The notes under the pieces are model-generated. The model saw only the letters and a program-made list of their open reading frames with translations, made no database searches and was not told the DNA's origin. The position numbers and the translations under genes are program-made. Shown in pieces: positions 1-8,313 of a DNA stretch of 64,000 nucleotides. Origin of the DNA: JAENVU01 sp963765075 (GTDB lineage: Bacteria > Actinomycetota > Acidimicrobiia > IMCC26256 > JAENVU01); NCBI GenBank assembly GCA_963765075.1, contig CAVXVA010000003.1:894729-958728 (forward strand), read 5' to 3'. The first letter of the stretch is position 1; every line of letters begins with the position of its first letter.

Positions 1-606
1 GTCATCTGCGCCTTCGGGCGGCTCGGCGAATGGTTCGGCGCGCAGCGCTACGACTACCTCCCCGACATCATCACGTGCGCGAAGGGGCTCACGAGCGGGT
101 ACTCACCGCTCGGGGCCGTGATCTGTCGTGATCACCTGGCGGAGCCGTTCCTCGAAGGATCGTCGAGCTTCCTGCACGGCATCACCTTCGGCGGGCACCC
201 GGTGAGCTGCGCAGTTGCGCTCAAGAACCTCGAACTCTTCGAGACCGAAGGCACGCTCGAACACGTCCGTGCGAACGAGGCCGGGTTCCGGGAGCGCATC
301 GAAGGTCTGCGCGACATCCCCATCGTCGGTGACGTACGCGGCGCGGGGTACTTCCTGGCCTTGGAACTCGTCGCTGACCCCGAGACCGAGGCGCACTTCA
401 CCGACGAGGAGGCCGAAACCATCCTGCGCGGAGTGTTGTCGCCGGCATTCTTCGAGGCCGGGTTGATCTGTCGCGCCGACGACCGCGGCGATCCCGTCGT
501 CCAGCTTTCACCGCCACTCATCGCCGGTGAGCAGCAGTTCGACGAGATCGAGGCGATCCTGCGGACGACCTTGACCCAGGCCTCCGAGACACTCGCGAAG
601 GTCTGA
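1..606 (+). CDS. Class III (PLP-dependent) aminotransferase, C-terminal part
   Basis: The gene enters from the left edge, so only the last 201 codons are present. The segment CAKGLTSGY near residue 27 of the visible part carries the PLP-binding lysine typical of class III aminotransferases (acetylornithine, GABA and omega-amino-acid types). It is followed by the expected T-F-G-G-H-P segment and the small C-terminal domain. Substrate cannot be assigned from this part. The stop lies four bases before the alanine dehydrogenase start, so the two are probably co-transcribed and may act together in amino-acid catabolism. Confidence 0.85.
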   Translation, partial: VICAFGRLGEWFGAQRYDYLPDIITCAKGLTSGYSPLGAVICRDHLAEPFLEGSSSFLHGITFGGHPVSCAVALKNLELFETEGTLEHVRANEAGFRERIEGLRDIPIVGDVRGAGYFLALELVADPETEAHFTDEEAETILRGVLSPAFFEAGLICRADDRGDPVVQLSPPLIAGEQQFDEIEAILRTTLTQASETLAKV

Positions 607-609
607 ACC

Positions 610-1728
610 GTGTCGATCGTCGGCATCCCTCGTGAGATCAAGGACGGCGAACACCGCGTCGCGATCACGCCGGACGGCGTCCACGAACTCGGCGCCCACG
701 ACGTCACCGTTCTGGTCGAAACCAATGCCGGCGCCGATTCTGCGATCAGCGACGACGAGTACCAGGCCGCCGGGGCCGAGATCGTCCCGCGCGCCGCCGA
801 CCTCTGGGGTCGCGCCGACATCGTGCTGAAGGTCAAGGAACCCCAGGAGTCCGAGTTCGGATTCCTGCGCCCCGACCTCATCCTGTTCACCTACCTGCAC
901 CTCGCCGCCTACCCGGCGGTGGCGGACGCCCTCCTCCGCAACGGCACCACCGGGATCGCGTACGAGACCGTCCAGGTCAGCGGCGCACTCCCTCTGCTCG
1001 CACCCATGAGTGAGGTCGCCGGCCGGATGGCGACCCAAGTCGGTGCCCGGTTCCTCGAGCGTGATCAGGGCGGCCGGGGCGTGCTCCTCGGCGGCGTCCC
1101 GGGCGTGCGGCCGGCGCGCGTCGTGGTCCTGGGTGCCGGCAACGTGGGTTGGAACTCCGCCTGGATCGCGCAGGGCATGGAGGCCGAAGTGCTCCTTCTC
1201 GACAAGAACCTCGATCGGCTCCGGTGGGTCGACCAGATCCACCAAGGCCGCATCGTGACCCTCGCAAGTAACCGCGGCGCCGTCGCCCGCGCGGTCGCCG
1301 ATGCCGATCTCGTGATCGGCGCCGTGCTGATACCCGCCGGTCGCGCGCCGATCGTGGTGACCGAGGACATGGTTCGGGGCATGAAGCCCGGAGCGGTGAT
1401 CGTCGACGTAGCGGTCGACCAAGGCGGGTGCATCGAAACGACCCATGAGACGACCCACGCCGACCCGGTCTATGAACGCCACGGGGTTCTGCATTACGCG
1501 GTCGGCAACATGCCGGGTGCCGTGCCATTCACCTCGACCTACGGTTTGACCAACGCGACGTTGCCCTACGTGCTCCACATCGCCGTCTCCGGAGTCGACG
1601 CCGCAACGACCACGGACCCCGCACTCGCCCTCGGTGTGAACACGGTGGGCAGCCATGTGACCCACCCGATCGTGGCCGAGGCGATCGGGCGGCCGTTCAC
1701 GCCTCTCCGTGAGGCGATCTCCCGCTAG
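610..1728 (+). CDS. ald: Alanine dehydrogenase
   Basis: 372 aa, the normal family length. It catalyses NAD-dependent interconversion of L-alanine and pyruvate plus ammonia. The N-terminus GIPREIKDGEHRVA is the family signature. Lys74 (in VLKVKEP) and His97 (in TYLHLA) fall where substrate-binding and catalytic residues are known in alanine dehydrogenases. The Rossmann loop VLGAGNVG lies near residue 170. It starts (GTG) three bases after the aminotransferase stop. Together the pair could move amino groups into the alanine/pyruvate pool; that pairing is inference from position. Confidence 0.93.
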   Translation: MSIVGIPREIKDGEHRVAITPDGVHELGAHDVTVLVETNAGADSAISDDEYQAAGAEIVPRAADLWGRADIVLKVKEPQESEFGFLRPDLILFTYLHLAAYPAVADALLRNGTTGIAYETVQVSGALPLLAPMSEVAGRMATQVGARFLERDQGGRGVLLGGVPGVRPARVVVLGAGNVGWNSAWIAQGMEAEVLLLDKNLDRLRWVDQIHQGRIVTLASNRGAVARAVADADLVIGAVLIPAGRAPIVVTEDMVRGMKPGAVIVDVAVDQGGCIETTHETTHADPVYERHGVLHYAVGNMPGAVPFTSTYGLTNATLPYVLHIAVSGVDAATTTDPALALGVNTVGSHVTHPIVAEAIGRPFTPLREAISR

Positions 1729-1738
1729 GGCGATGCGG

Positions 1739-1921
1739 TCAGTCGCCGGGCTGAGGTGTTCGCCGCGCCGGTCGCGAGATGACCTCCTCGCGAAAGACCT
1801 TGACCTCGCGCGGCGCCTCGATGCCGAGTCGCACCTGGTCACCGTGCACTTCGAGCACCGTCACGACAATGTCATCGCCGATCACGATGCGTTCGTTGAC
1901 CCGCCGCGTGAGCACCAGCAT
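1739..1921 (-). CDS. csrA: CsrA-type translational regulator
   Basis: 60 aa. The start MLVLTRRVNERIVIGDDI and the following VxVLEVxGDQVRLGIEAPREVxVxREEV pattern match CsrA, a small dimeric RNA-binding protein that recognises GGA motifs in mRNA leaders. The RNA-contact region RLGIEAPREV is intact. It converges with ald and lies 75 bases downstream of a LuxR-type regulator on the same strand. CsrA is usually found beside flagellar genes and its antagonist FliW; none is visible in this window. Identity is firm, target unknown. Confidence 0.93.
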   Translation of the reverse strand: MLVLTRRVNERIVIGDDIVVTVLEVHGDQVRLGIEAPREVKVFREEVISRPARRTPQPGD

Positions 1922-1996
1922 GACGAACCTTCCGTGGAATCGTGGGGACCAAAAGACTAGGTCCGCCGCACGCGTCCTTCCCGGCGGCGTGACGAT

Positions 1997-2608
1997 TCAG
2001 CCCAGCAGACCCAAGCTCATCGCCCGGCCCAGCGCCTCGTTCCGGTTCCGGGCCTCGAGCTTCTCGTAGATGTGTGCCAGATGGGTCTTCACGGTGGGCA
2101 ACGACACGAAGAGGGCGGACGCAATCTCTCGATTCGAGCTGCCCGTTGCCAAGAGCCCGAGCACCTCACGTTCCCGCGCCGTCAGGCTCGTCGGTTCCAG
2201 ATCCTCATCGGGGACGTCACCCGCGAGCAGCTGCGGGTCGATGTAGCGCTCGCCCTCCATGACCCGTCCGATCGCCCGCACGAGCGCGTCGGGTTCGACG
2301 GCCCGGGCCAGGAGGCCGTCCACATCGACGGCCAGCAGATCGGCCAGGGTCTCGCGCGGCGCACGGTTGAGCATCACGATCAAGCGAACCTCGGACGCGC
2401 CCGCCCGCACCTGCCGCGCGATCTCCTCGACCGGCAGGTCGTGCACGACGCCGACCACCACCAGGCTCGGCGCGTGTTCGATCACGGCCTTCGCAACCGC
2501 GCGTGCCGAACCTTCACACGCAACGACGGTGAAGCCGGCGTGAGTGAGCACCGTGCTCAGCCCGGTGCGAACGAGCGGTACTACGTCGGCGACGACGACG
2601 TCCGGCAT
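1997..2608 (-). CDS. LuxR/NarL-type response regulator with atypical receiver
   Basis: 203 aa. Residues 1 to about 115 have receiver-like secondary structure, and residues 143-203 are a clear LuxR/GerE helix-turn-helix (LTAREREVLGLLATGSSNREIA, then VKTHLAHIYEKL). The position normally holding the phosphorylated Asp is Gly53 (SLVVVG), and the N-terminal acidic pair is reduced to a single Asp. It is therefore unlikely to be switched by ordinary phosphotransfer. No histidine kinase is adjacent. Probably a DNA-binding regulator controlled in another way. Confidence 0.85.
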   Translation of the reverse strand: MPDVVVADVVPLVRTGLSTVLTHAGFTVVACEGSARAVAKAVIEHAPSLVVVGVVHDLPVEEIARQVRAGASEVRLIVMLNRAPRETLADLLAVDVDGLLARAVEPDALVRAIGRVMEGERYIDPQLLAGDVPDEDLEPTSLTAREREVLGLLATGSSNREIASALFVSLPTVKTHLAHIYEKLEARNRNEALGRAMSLGLLG

Positions 2609-2647
2609 GCTCGGAGCGTACCGGCGTTCACCCGATTGGTGGTGGTA

Positions 2648-3850
2648 CTACCAGCGCACCGGCAATCGCGACGGTCCCCAGATCCCGAACGTCTCCGGCT
2701 TCCATTCCACTGGTCCGTCGAGCGCGAGTTTCGGGAATCGGGTCGCGATCAGACCGAGCGCCTCCTGCAGTTCGTTGCGCGCGAGGTGCGCGCCGAGGCA
2801 GTAGTGGATCCCCGACCCGAAGGTGAGGTGCTGGGTCGTGGGTTCCCGCGTGATGTCGAACGTTTCCGGTTCCGGATACACCTCGGGGTCACGGTTCCCG
2901 CCAGCCAGCGAGCAGAACACGAGCGTTCCCTTCGGGAAGCAGACGTCGCGGTATTCGATGTCCTCGGATGCCACGCGAACCGTTCCCTGGACTGCACCCA
3001 GATACCGCATCGTCTCGTCGACCACCCGAGGCGCGAGGCCGGGATCCTCGACAAGTCGCTGCCACTGATCGGGGTACGAACCCAGGAGTGCAATCGAGCA
3101 TGCCAGCTGGTTCCGGGTGGTATCGGTTCCCGCCATCAGTACCGCTTCGGCCAACATCACGAGTTCTTCGGTCGAGAGCCGGTCGCCCTGTTCCTCCGCG
3201 GCGATGAGGGCACTGAGGAGATCGGCGCCGGGTGCCGATCGACGCTCCGTGATCAAATCGGTGACGTAGACCTCGAGCTCGCGCCCGGCCCGTTCGATGG
3301 CCGGAAGGTCCTCGGCCAGGTTTTGATTGAAGATGCGGAAGATGTCCGTCGCCCAGTTGGAGAACCGCTCCCAGTCCTCGGCCGGGGCACCCAGCAACTC
3401 GCAGATGATCGGGATCGGGTAGGGCTCGCACACGGCGGCGACGAAGTCGCACGCCCCGGCCGGTTCGATGTCGTCGAGGAGCCGCCCGATCACCTCGGCC
3501 ATGAACGGGCGGAGCCGGGCCGCGGCCGCAGGCGTGAACGCGGGGGCGACCAGCCGACGAACGCGCGCGTGCTCGTCGCCTTCCATCGACAGGATCGACG
3601 GTCGGCGTTGCTCCATCGTCGTGTCGTCGAGGCCCTGCATCTGCGGAAGGAGCGACAGCGCGGAGTGAAATCGTCGATCCCGCAGGATCGACGTGATATC
3701 GGAATGCCGAAGCACCGCGAACCCCAACGGGCTGCGAGCCAGCCAATGCTCACGACGCAGCTCGGCGATGAGCGCGAGCCGCTCGAGGCGATCCAGCCCC
3801 TCCGGCTCGTACGACGGGAGGTCGACTTCAAACGCGGAGGTCGCGTCCAC
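2648..3850 (-). CDS. Cytochrome P450
   Basis: 400 aa, usual for soluble bacterial P450s; GTG start. Motifs in order: I-helix AGTDTT (oxygen activation), ETMR (ExxR), and the haem loop FGSGIHYCLG with the Cys ligand. It needs external ferredoxin and reductase, which are not encoded nearby. The C-terminus WGPSRLPVRW is typical of soluble bacterial CYPs. A second, different P450 lies divergently 950 bases upstream, across tRNA-Lys and a NIPSNAP-like gene. Substrate unknown. Confidence 0.93.
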   Translation of the reverse strand: MDATSAFEVDLPSYEPEGLDRLERLALIAELRREHWLARSPLGFAVLRHSDITSILRDRRFHSALSLLPQMQGLDDTTMEQRRPSILSMEGDEHARVRRLVAPAFTPAAAARLRPFMAEVIGRLLDDIEPAGACDFVAAVCEPYPIPIICELLGAPAEDWERFSNWATDIFRIFNQNLAEDLPAIERAGRELEVYVTDLITERRSAPGADLLSALIAAEEQGDRLSTEELVMLAEAVLMAGTDTTRNQLACSIALLGSYPDQWQRLVEDPGLAPRVVDETMRYLGAVQGTVRVASEDIEYRDVCFPKGTLVFCSLAGGNRDPEVYPEPETFDITREPTTQHLTFGSGIHYCLGAHLARNELQEALGLIATRFPKLALDGPVEWKPETFGIWGPSRLPVRW

Positions 3851-3881
3851 GATGGGCCTTTCCGGCTGGCGGGTTGAGCGG

Positions 3882-3954
3882 TGGGTCGCCAGGGACTTGA
3901 ACCCTGAACCTGCGGGTTAAAAGCCCGATGCTCTGCCAGTTGAGCTAGCGACCC
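3882..3954 (-). tRNA. tRNA-Lys (anticodon TTT)
   Basis: Read on the minus strand, the acceptor GGGTCGC pairs with GCGACCC at the 3' end. D-arm GCTC/GAGC, anticodon loop CTTTTAA, and T-arm CAGGG/CCCTG around TTCAAGT are all present. The discriminator is A and CCA is not fully encoded. One mismatch sits at the top of the anticodon stem. The gene lies between the P450 and the NIPSNAP-like gene. Confidence 0.93.
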
Positions 3955-3980
3955 CGTCGAACCAGGTTATGCGTTCCGAC

Positions 3981-4733
3981 TCATATCTCCGAAAGCGGAC
4001 GGCGATCCTCGACCTGGGGCTGACGGCCGGCGCGCATCGGCGCCAGCGGCGCATCGACCATGAGCGACCGCTCGACGAAGGCGCCGTACTCCTGGATCGA
4101 TTCCTTCCATCCCAACAGTCGATTCGAACTCACACTCGCCTGTTCGAACTCGGCCCAGTCGGCCCAGCTCGGAATCGCCCAGATCACGATCGCCTCGGCC
4201 TCAGAACGCATCGCCACCGAGAACGCGCCCACCAACGAGAGCCCGAGATCCTCGTACGCCTCGGCACCCTCGTGCGCGACGGCGTTGAGATACTCGCCGG
4301 CCTGACCCGGACTCACGGTGATCAGTTCGTGTGCGTACACCTCGCCCCGCACGCCGTCGGCCACGAGTTCGTCGATGGTCGGACTCCATACTGCCGGCAC
4401 CACGATGCGATCAACCCCACCGCGGCGGAGATCTGCGGCGACCGCCCACCACTCGGCGAGCGACGGGTCCTGCGTGCGACCGCGCGAAAACTCGTGTTCG
4501 AAGTTGTCGACGAGGCCACTCCAACCGTCGAGTTCCCACAGATTGACCACTTCGGGCCACCGCCCCGTGGAACCGACCGTTGCCCACACGCCGAAACACA
4601 ACTGGTCGCGTTCCTCGCGGGCGACGGGGCACCAGTTCGCGGTCATGTGATGCATGTAACGAGCGCGGTTGTGGCCGATGATGTCGATGAACTCGTGGAT
4701 GTAGACCTTCTCGTTCACGGTTGGCTCCACCAT
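3981..4733 (-). CDS. NIPSNAP-like dimeric alpha/beta-barrel protein
   Basis: About 250 aa. Two successive segments (residues about 8-105 and 112-225) each begin VY-x-HE-(F/L) and contain conserved Trp-rich strands ending in VWATVG..W..VVNLWEL or VIWAIPSWADWAEFE. This is the pattern of duplicated NIPSNAP/ABM ferredoxin-like domains. The ATG at 4733 is preferred over an upstream TTG because that one would extend toward the divergent P450. Function is not known; such proteins often accompany oxidative small-molecule metabolism, which fits the two flanking P450s. Confidence 0.6.
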   Translation of the reverse strand: MVEPTVNEKVYIHEFIDIIGHNRARYMHHMTANWCPVAREERDQLCFGVWATVGSTGRWPEVVNLWELDGWSGLVDNFEHEFSRGRTQDPSLAEWWAVAADLRRGGVDRIVVPAVWSPTIDELVADGVRGEVYAHELITVSPGQAGEYLNAVAHEGAEAYEDLGLSLVGAFSVAMRSEAEAIVIWAIPSWADWAEFEQASVSSNRLLGWKESIQEYGAFVERSLMVDAPLAPMRAGRQPQVEDRRPLSEI

Positions 4734-4795
4734 TCGCTCGCGAACGGACAACCTATATTGCCGACCTCAACCGCCAACTTCTCCGGACGGACCCC

Positions 4796-6001
4796 ATGAT
4801 CAACGAACGCCGACCCGACCTGTCGATCACGAGTGGTGCGTTCTGGGGTCGGAATCCGCACGCGGAGTTGCAGTGGATCCGCCATCACGATCCGGTGTAT
4901 TTCGACGAGGCATCCGGGGTCTGGGGCATCAGCCGGTACGACGACATCAAGGCCATCGAATCGGACCCGGTCACGTTCTCGAACGCCGGCGGGATCCGGC
5001 CTGAAACCGGTCCGATCCCGATGATGATCGACATGGACGACCCCGAGCACCGGATGCGTCGCAAGCTCGTCGCTCGCGGCTTCACGCCGAATCGGGTCCG
5101 CGAACAGGAACCCAGCATCCACACGCTGGTGCACGATCTGATCGACGAAGTCTGCGAACAGGGCGAATGCGATTTCATTTGGGACATCGCCGCATGGGTT
5201 CCCCTGATCATGATCGGCGACGCGCTCGGGGTCGAGGTGGAGGATCGCGCGACCCTCATGCGCTGGTCCGACGATCTGCTCCGCGGCTTGGGGACCGACG
5301 ACCTCGAACTCCTGCTCGCCGCCGGCGAAGCATTCAACGGCTACACCGAATACGCGACTCGGGTCATCGAAGACCGGCGTACCTGTCCACGCGACGATCT
5401 CATGAGCATCCTCGTCCACGCCGACGTCGACGGTGACCGCCTCGACGCCGATTCGGTCCTGCATGAGTCGCTCCTGATCCTGATCGGCGGCGACGAGACC
5501 ACCCGCCACGTCATGTCCGGTGGCGCGTATCAGCTCCTGACCCATCGGGGTCAGTGGGATCGGCTCCAGGCGGACCGGTCACTCATCGTTCCGGCCGTCG
5601 AGGAGATGCTGCGCTGGGTCACGCCGATCAAGAACATGGCCCGCACCGCCACGCGTACCGTGGAGTTCGGTGGCAAGACGATCGAAGCGGGTCAGAAGCT
5701 CCTGATGCTCTACCCATCGGCGAATCGCGACGACGCGCACTTTGCCGACCCGCACACCTTCGACATCGAACGCACCCCCAACGACCACGTGGCGTTCGGC
5801 TTCGGCACCCACTTCTGTTTGGGAAGTTCGCTCGCGCGCCTCGAACTCCGAGCGCTGTTCACCGTGCTGCTCGATCGACTCCCCGACCTCCGCCTGGTCG
5901 ACGAGGCCGAACCCGCGCATCGGGCCGCCAACTTCGTGAGTGGGTACGAAGGCATGAAGGTGGCGTTCACGCCGAGCGCCCGCCGGTCACCCGCGAGGTG
6001 A
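4796..6001 (+). CDS. Cytochrome P450, CYP125/CYP142-like
   Basis: 401 aa from the ATG at 4796; a TTG 75 bases upstream is possible but would overlap the divergent gene. I-helix GGDETT, ExxR motif EMLR, and haem loop FGFGTHFCLG are present. The segment TPIKNMARTATRTVEFGG and the later YPSANRDDA resemble sterol- and fatty-acid-handling CYP125/142 enzymes of actinobacteria; this similarity is from memory and the substrate is inferred only. The stop lies one base from the convergent stop of the beta-helix/Calx-beta gene. Confidence 0.92.
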   Translation: MINERRPDLSITSGAFWGRNPHAELQWIRHHDPVYFDEASGVWGISRYDDIKAIESDPVTFSNAGGIRPETGPIPMMIDMDDPEHRMRRKLVARGFTPNRVREQEPSIHTLVHDLIDEVCEQGECDFIWDIAAWVPLIMIGDALGVEVEDRATLMRWSDDLLRGLGTDDLELLLAAGEAFNGYTEYATRVIEDRRTCPRDDLMSILVHADVDGDRLDADSVLHESLLILIGGDETTRHVMSGGAYQLLTHRGQWDRLQADRSLIVPAVEEMLRWVTPIKNMARTATRTVEFGGKTIEAGQKLLMLYPSANRDDAHFADPHTFDIERTPNDHVAFGFGTHFCLGSSLARLELRALFTVLLDRLPDLRLVDEAEPAHRAANFVSGYEGMKVAFTPSARRSPAR

Positions 6002-6002
6002 A

Positions 6003-7598
6003 TCAGTCGTCGTCACGAATGGTGACCACGCCGGTGCCGTCGAGCACCGTCGCATTCGTGGCCGAGTTGACAACGATCTGGAAACTCTCGGTGCCTTCCG
6101 ACGCCGTGTCGGACAAGACCGGGATCGACAGATAGACGAACCGGGCTCCCGCCGCGATCTTGGTGTTGGCGGTCTTCGGGGTGAAGTCCGAACCGGCCGT
6201 GGCACTGCCGGCGACCGTGGACCAGTTGATCATCACGTCACTCGCGGCCGGCTGGGTCAGCGCAATCGGCACGATGAGTGTGCGGTTGCCGCTATCGCCC
6301 TCGACGAGGAGCGAGTCGGATACCGCGAGCCGGATCCCCGAACCCGGGTCGTCGTTCACGATCGTTCCCGTGCCTCGTTCGCGGTGATTCTCGCCCCCGT
6401 CGACGCCGGCGACGGCCACGTACATCAACTGATTACCTTCGTTGGACGTGTCCGGCCGGACCACGGCGCTGACCATCTTCAGAACCTGGGTGCCGGTGAA
6501 CGTCGCCTTGCCTTTCGTGGTGACGAAGTCGTCGGTGTTCGCGCTCCCCGGTGCCGTGGTCCAGTAGACGGTCACCGAGTTCCCCGAACCCGGAGCGCTC
6601 GAGAGCGAGAGCGGGAAGCGCAGCAGCCGGGTCCCCGAGGAACCTTCGATGACCGACGCGTCGCCGATCGATACTTCCGGCCCGGTAATCACTCCGGGAT
6701 GTGCCAGATCCCACGCCCGCGCCGCACTGTCCCAGACCGATCGGTCGGTCGTCACTGTGAAACACGCCGGCAACGATCCCGGGAAGGCACCCGGGCCGAG
6801 CCAGACCATGGTGTTGTTGGAGCAGGTGACGGGATAACCGGCCGGAAGGTTGAGGCTCTGGTGATTCGTGTCCTGGTCGGCCCGGAAGATCGTGTTGGAA
6901 ATGTCGAGCTTGGGGCTCACCGGCGCGTTGTCGTCCCATTTGAAGAACCCGCCGTGGCCACCGGCGTCGCCCGAGTAGACCGTCGGCATCGCTTGGAGCC
7001 GGATGAGCGTGTTCCGAATCGTCACCGTGTTGTCCTGGCCGACCTGTGTGTCGCCCGACGCGCGCCGGGCCGAGATCCCCACGTAACAGCCGTCGAGATA
7101 GGAGTTGTTGATGGTGCCGTTGACGAGTCGGTCGTTCTCGATGCAGTCGTCGCGGATGTAGCCCAGGTAGGCATCGTTGATCGTGAACCCGTCGGCGTTG
7201 TCGCGGATCCGGATACCGTCGCCGTAGTTGAAGATCCGCGGACGATTCAACGTGAAGTTCGATCCGCTCACGCCGAAGCCGTTGTTGCCGTGGTACGTGT
7301 TCCACGTCGTGCTCACGGGGAACGTGCCCTTGATCCGGCCGCCGTCCCAGCAACTGTCGGCCGTCGAGTCGAAGTAGACCGGATACGACGTCGTGCCGGT
7401 CCAGGTCGCGTTGTCGGCGTTGACCCGTTCGTTCGCGCTCAGCGTTGAGGTGAAGGCCGTCTGGCTACCGGAAAGGGTCCGGGTCGGTGAGGCAGAACAC
7501 GGTCCGGCGGCGCTGACCGGCCCGGAGCCAGTGAGCACAGACGTTGCGCTGACCACCGCGGTCGCGCCGACGATCCCCAAGACCCTCCGTGCCCTCAT
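6003..7598 (-). CDS. Secreted beta-helix protein with two C-terminal Calx-beta domains
   Basis: 531 aa. The ATG at 7598 gives a signal peptide (RARR, then a hydrophobic stretch ending VSAAG) and overlaps the upstream kinase stop in ATGA. Residues about 35-320 are a parallel beta-helix-like module with NYGDGIRIR, DDCIEND, LDGCYVGIS, PTVYSG and GHGGFFKWD, shared with three other modules in this window. Residues about 325-430 and 432-531 are Calx-beta domains (VIEGSSG...GTIVNDD and LVEGDSGNR...VVTIRDDD), which usually bind calcium and mediate adhesion. Last gene of the polysaccharide operon. An exported polysaccharide-binding or -modifying protein is the likeliest role; activity is not shown. 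Confidence 0.8.
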   Translation of the reverse strand: MRARRVLGIVGATAVVSATSVLTGSGPVSAAGPCSASPTRTLSGSQTAFTSTLSANERVNADNATWTGTTSYPVYFDSTADSCWDGGRIKGTFPVSTTWNTYHGNNGFGVSGSNFTLNRPRIFNYGDGIRIRDNADGFTINDAYLGYIRDDCIENDRLVNGTINNSYLDGCYVGISARRASGDTQVGQDNTVTIRNTLIRLQAMPTVYSGDAGGHGGFFKWDDNAPVSPKLDISNTIFRADQDTNHQSLNLPAGYPVTCSNNTMVWLGPGAFPGSLPACFTVTTDRSVWDSAARAWDLAHPGVITGPEVSIGDASVIEGSSGTRLLRFPLSLSSAPGSGNSVTVYWTTAPGSANTDDFVTTKGKATFTGTQVLKMVSAVVRPDTSNEGNQLMYVAVAGVDGGENHRERGTGTIVNDDPGSGIRLAVSDSLLVEGDSGNRTLIVPIALTQPAASDVMINWSTVAGSATAGSDFTPKTANTKIAAGARFVYLSIPVLSDTASEGTESFQIVVNSATNATVLDGTGVVTIRDDD

Positions 7599-8299
7599 TG
7601 CACTCCCCCCGAGCCACCGGCATCGATCACCGCCGCGACGATCGTCGCGACACCGGTGTGATCGAGCCCCCCGACCTGCAGGACCGCAGGAGTGACTCCA
7701 GGTGAATATACCAATTGGTCGAAGAGGGCGCCCAGGAGCGTATTGCCGTGCTCGAGTTCGGCCATTCGGGCCTCGGGATCTCCGCCTTCGAGCCTGCTCT
7801 GACGGGGTCCCCGGGCCTCGAGGCGGGCCGCCAGCACCGGGAGAGGCGTGTCGACCCGGACCAGGAGATCGGCGCGGTCGGCCGGATCGCGCCGGGCCAG
7901 GTCCAGGACGCAACCAGCATCGGCCCGGAGGGCCGCCGACCACCATTCTTGGAGCGGGCCTTGGTCCATGACCGAGACCCCCGACCGTCGGCGAGCCCGC
8001 CGCAGCGCGTGCCTCACGACCAACAGATTGGCGGGTCGAGCCAGTCGGTCTCGGCGATCGGCCTGGTCGCTGCGAAACGCGAGGCCGCGGACGAGCCGGG
8101 CCGAACCCGGTTCCCGGGCCCCGGCCGCGACGGCCAGGGCCTTGCGCCGGATCCGATCCGCACGATTGGCGTCGGGCCCGATCGGAGCCATCACCTCCGC
8201 GGTCGGCACCCCGCGCAGTCGGAGTTCGGCAACGACCCGACGCGCCATCGTCGACTTTCCCGAACCCGGGAGTCCGCAGAACTCGACGACGTAGCCCAT
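7595..8299 (-). CDS. P-loop kinase of the adenylate/gluconate-kinase type
   Basis: 234 aa from the ATG at 8299. The first residues MGYVVEFCGLPGSGKSTMARRV give a Walker A (GLPGSGKS) at about residues 9-16, and a later DQGPLQEWW resembles the lid/acceptor region of small-molecule kinases. The acceptor is unknown. Its stop overlaps the start of the beta-helix gene by four bases (ATGA), and it follows the NTase/TMK-like gene by 14 bases, so all belong to the polysaccharide operon. Confidence 0.7.
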   Translation of the reverse strand: MGYVVEFCGLPGSGKSTMARRVVAELRLRGVPTAEVMAPIGPDANRADRIRRKALAVAAGAREPGSARLVRGLAFRSDQADRRDRLARPANLLVVRHALRRARRRSGVSVMDQGPLQEWWSAALRADAGCVLDLARRDPADRADLLVRVDTPLPVLAARLEARGPRQSRLEGGDPEARMAELEHGNTLLGALFDQLVYSPGVTPAVLQVGGLDHTGVATIVAAVIDAGGSGGVQ

Positions 8300-8313
8300 G
8301 TCCGAACGGAGGG

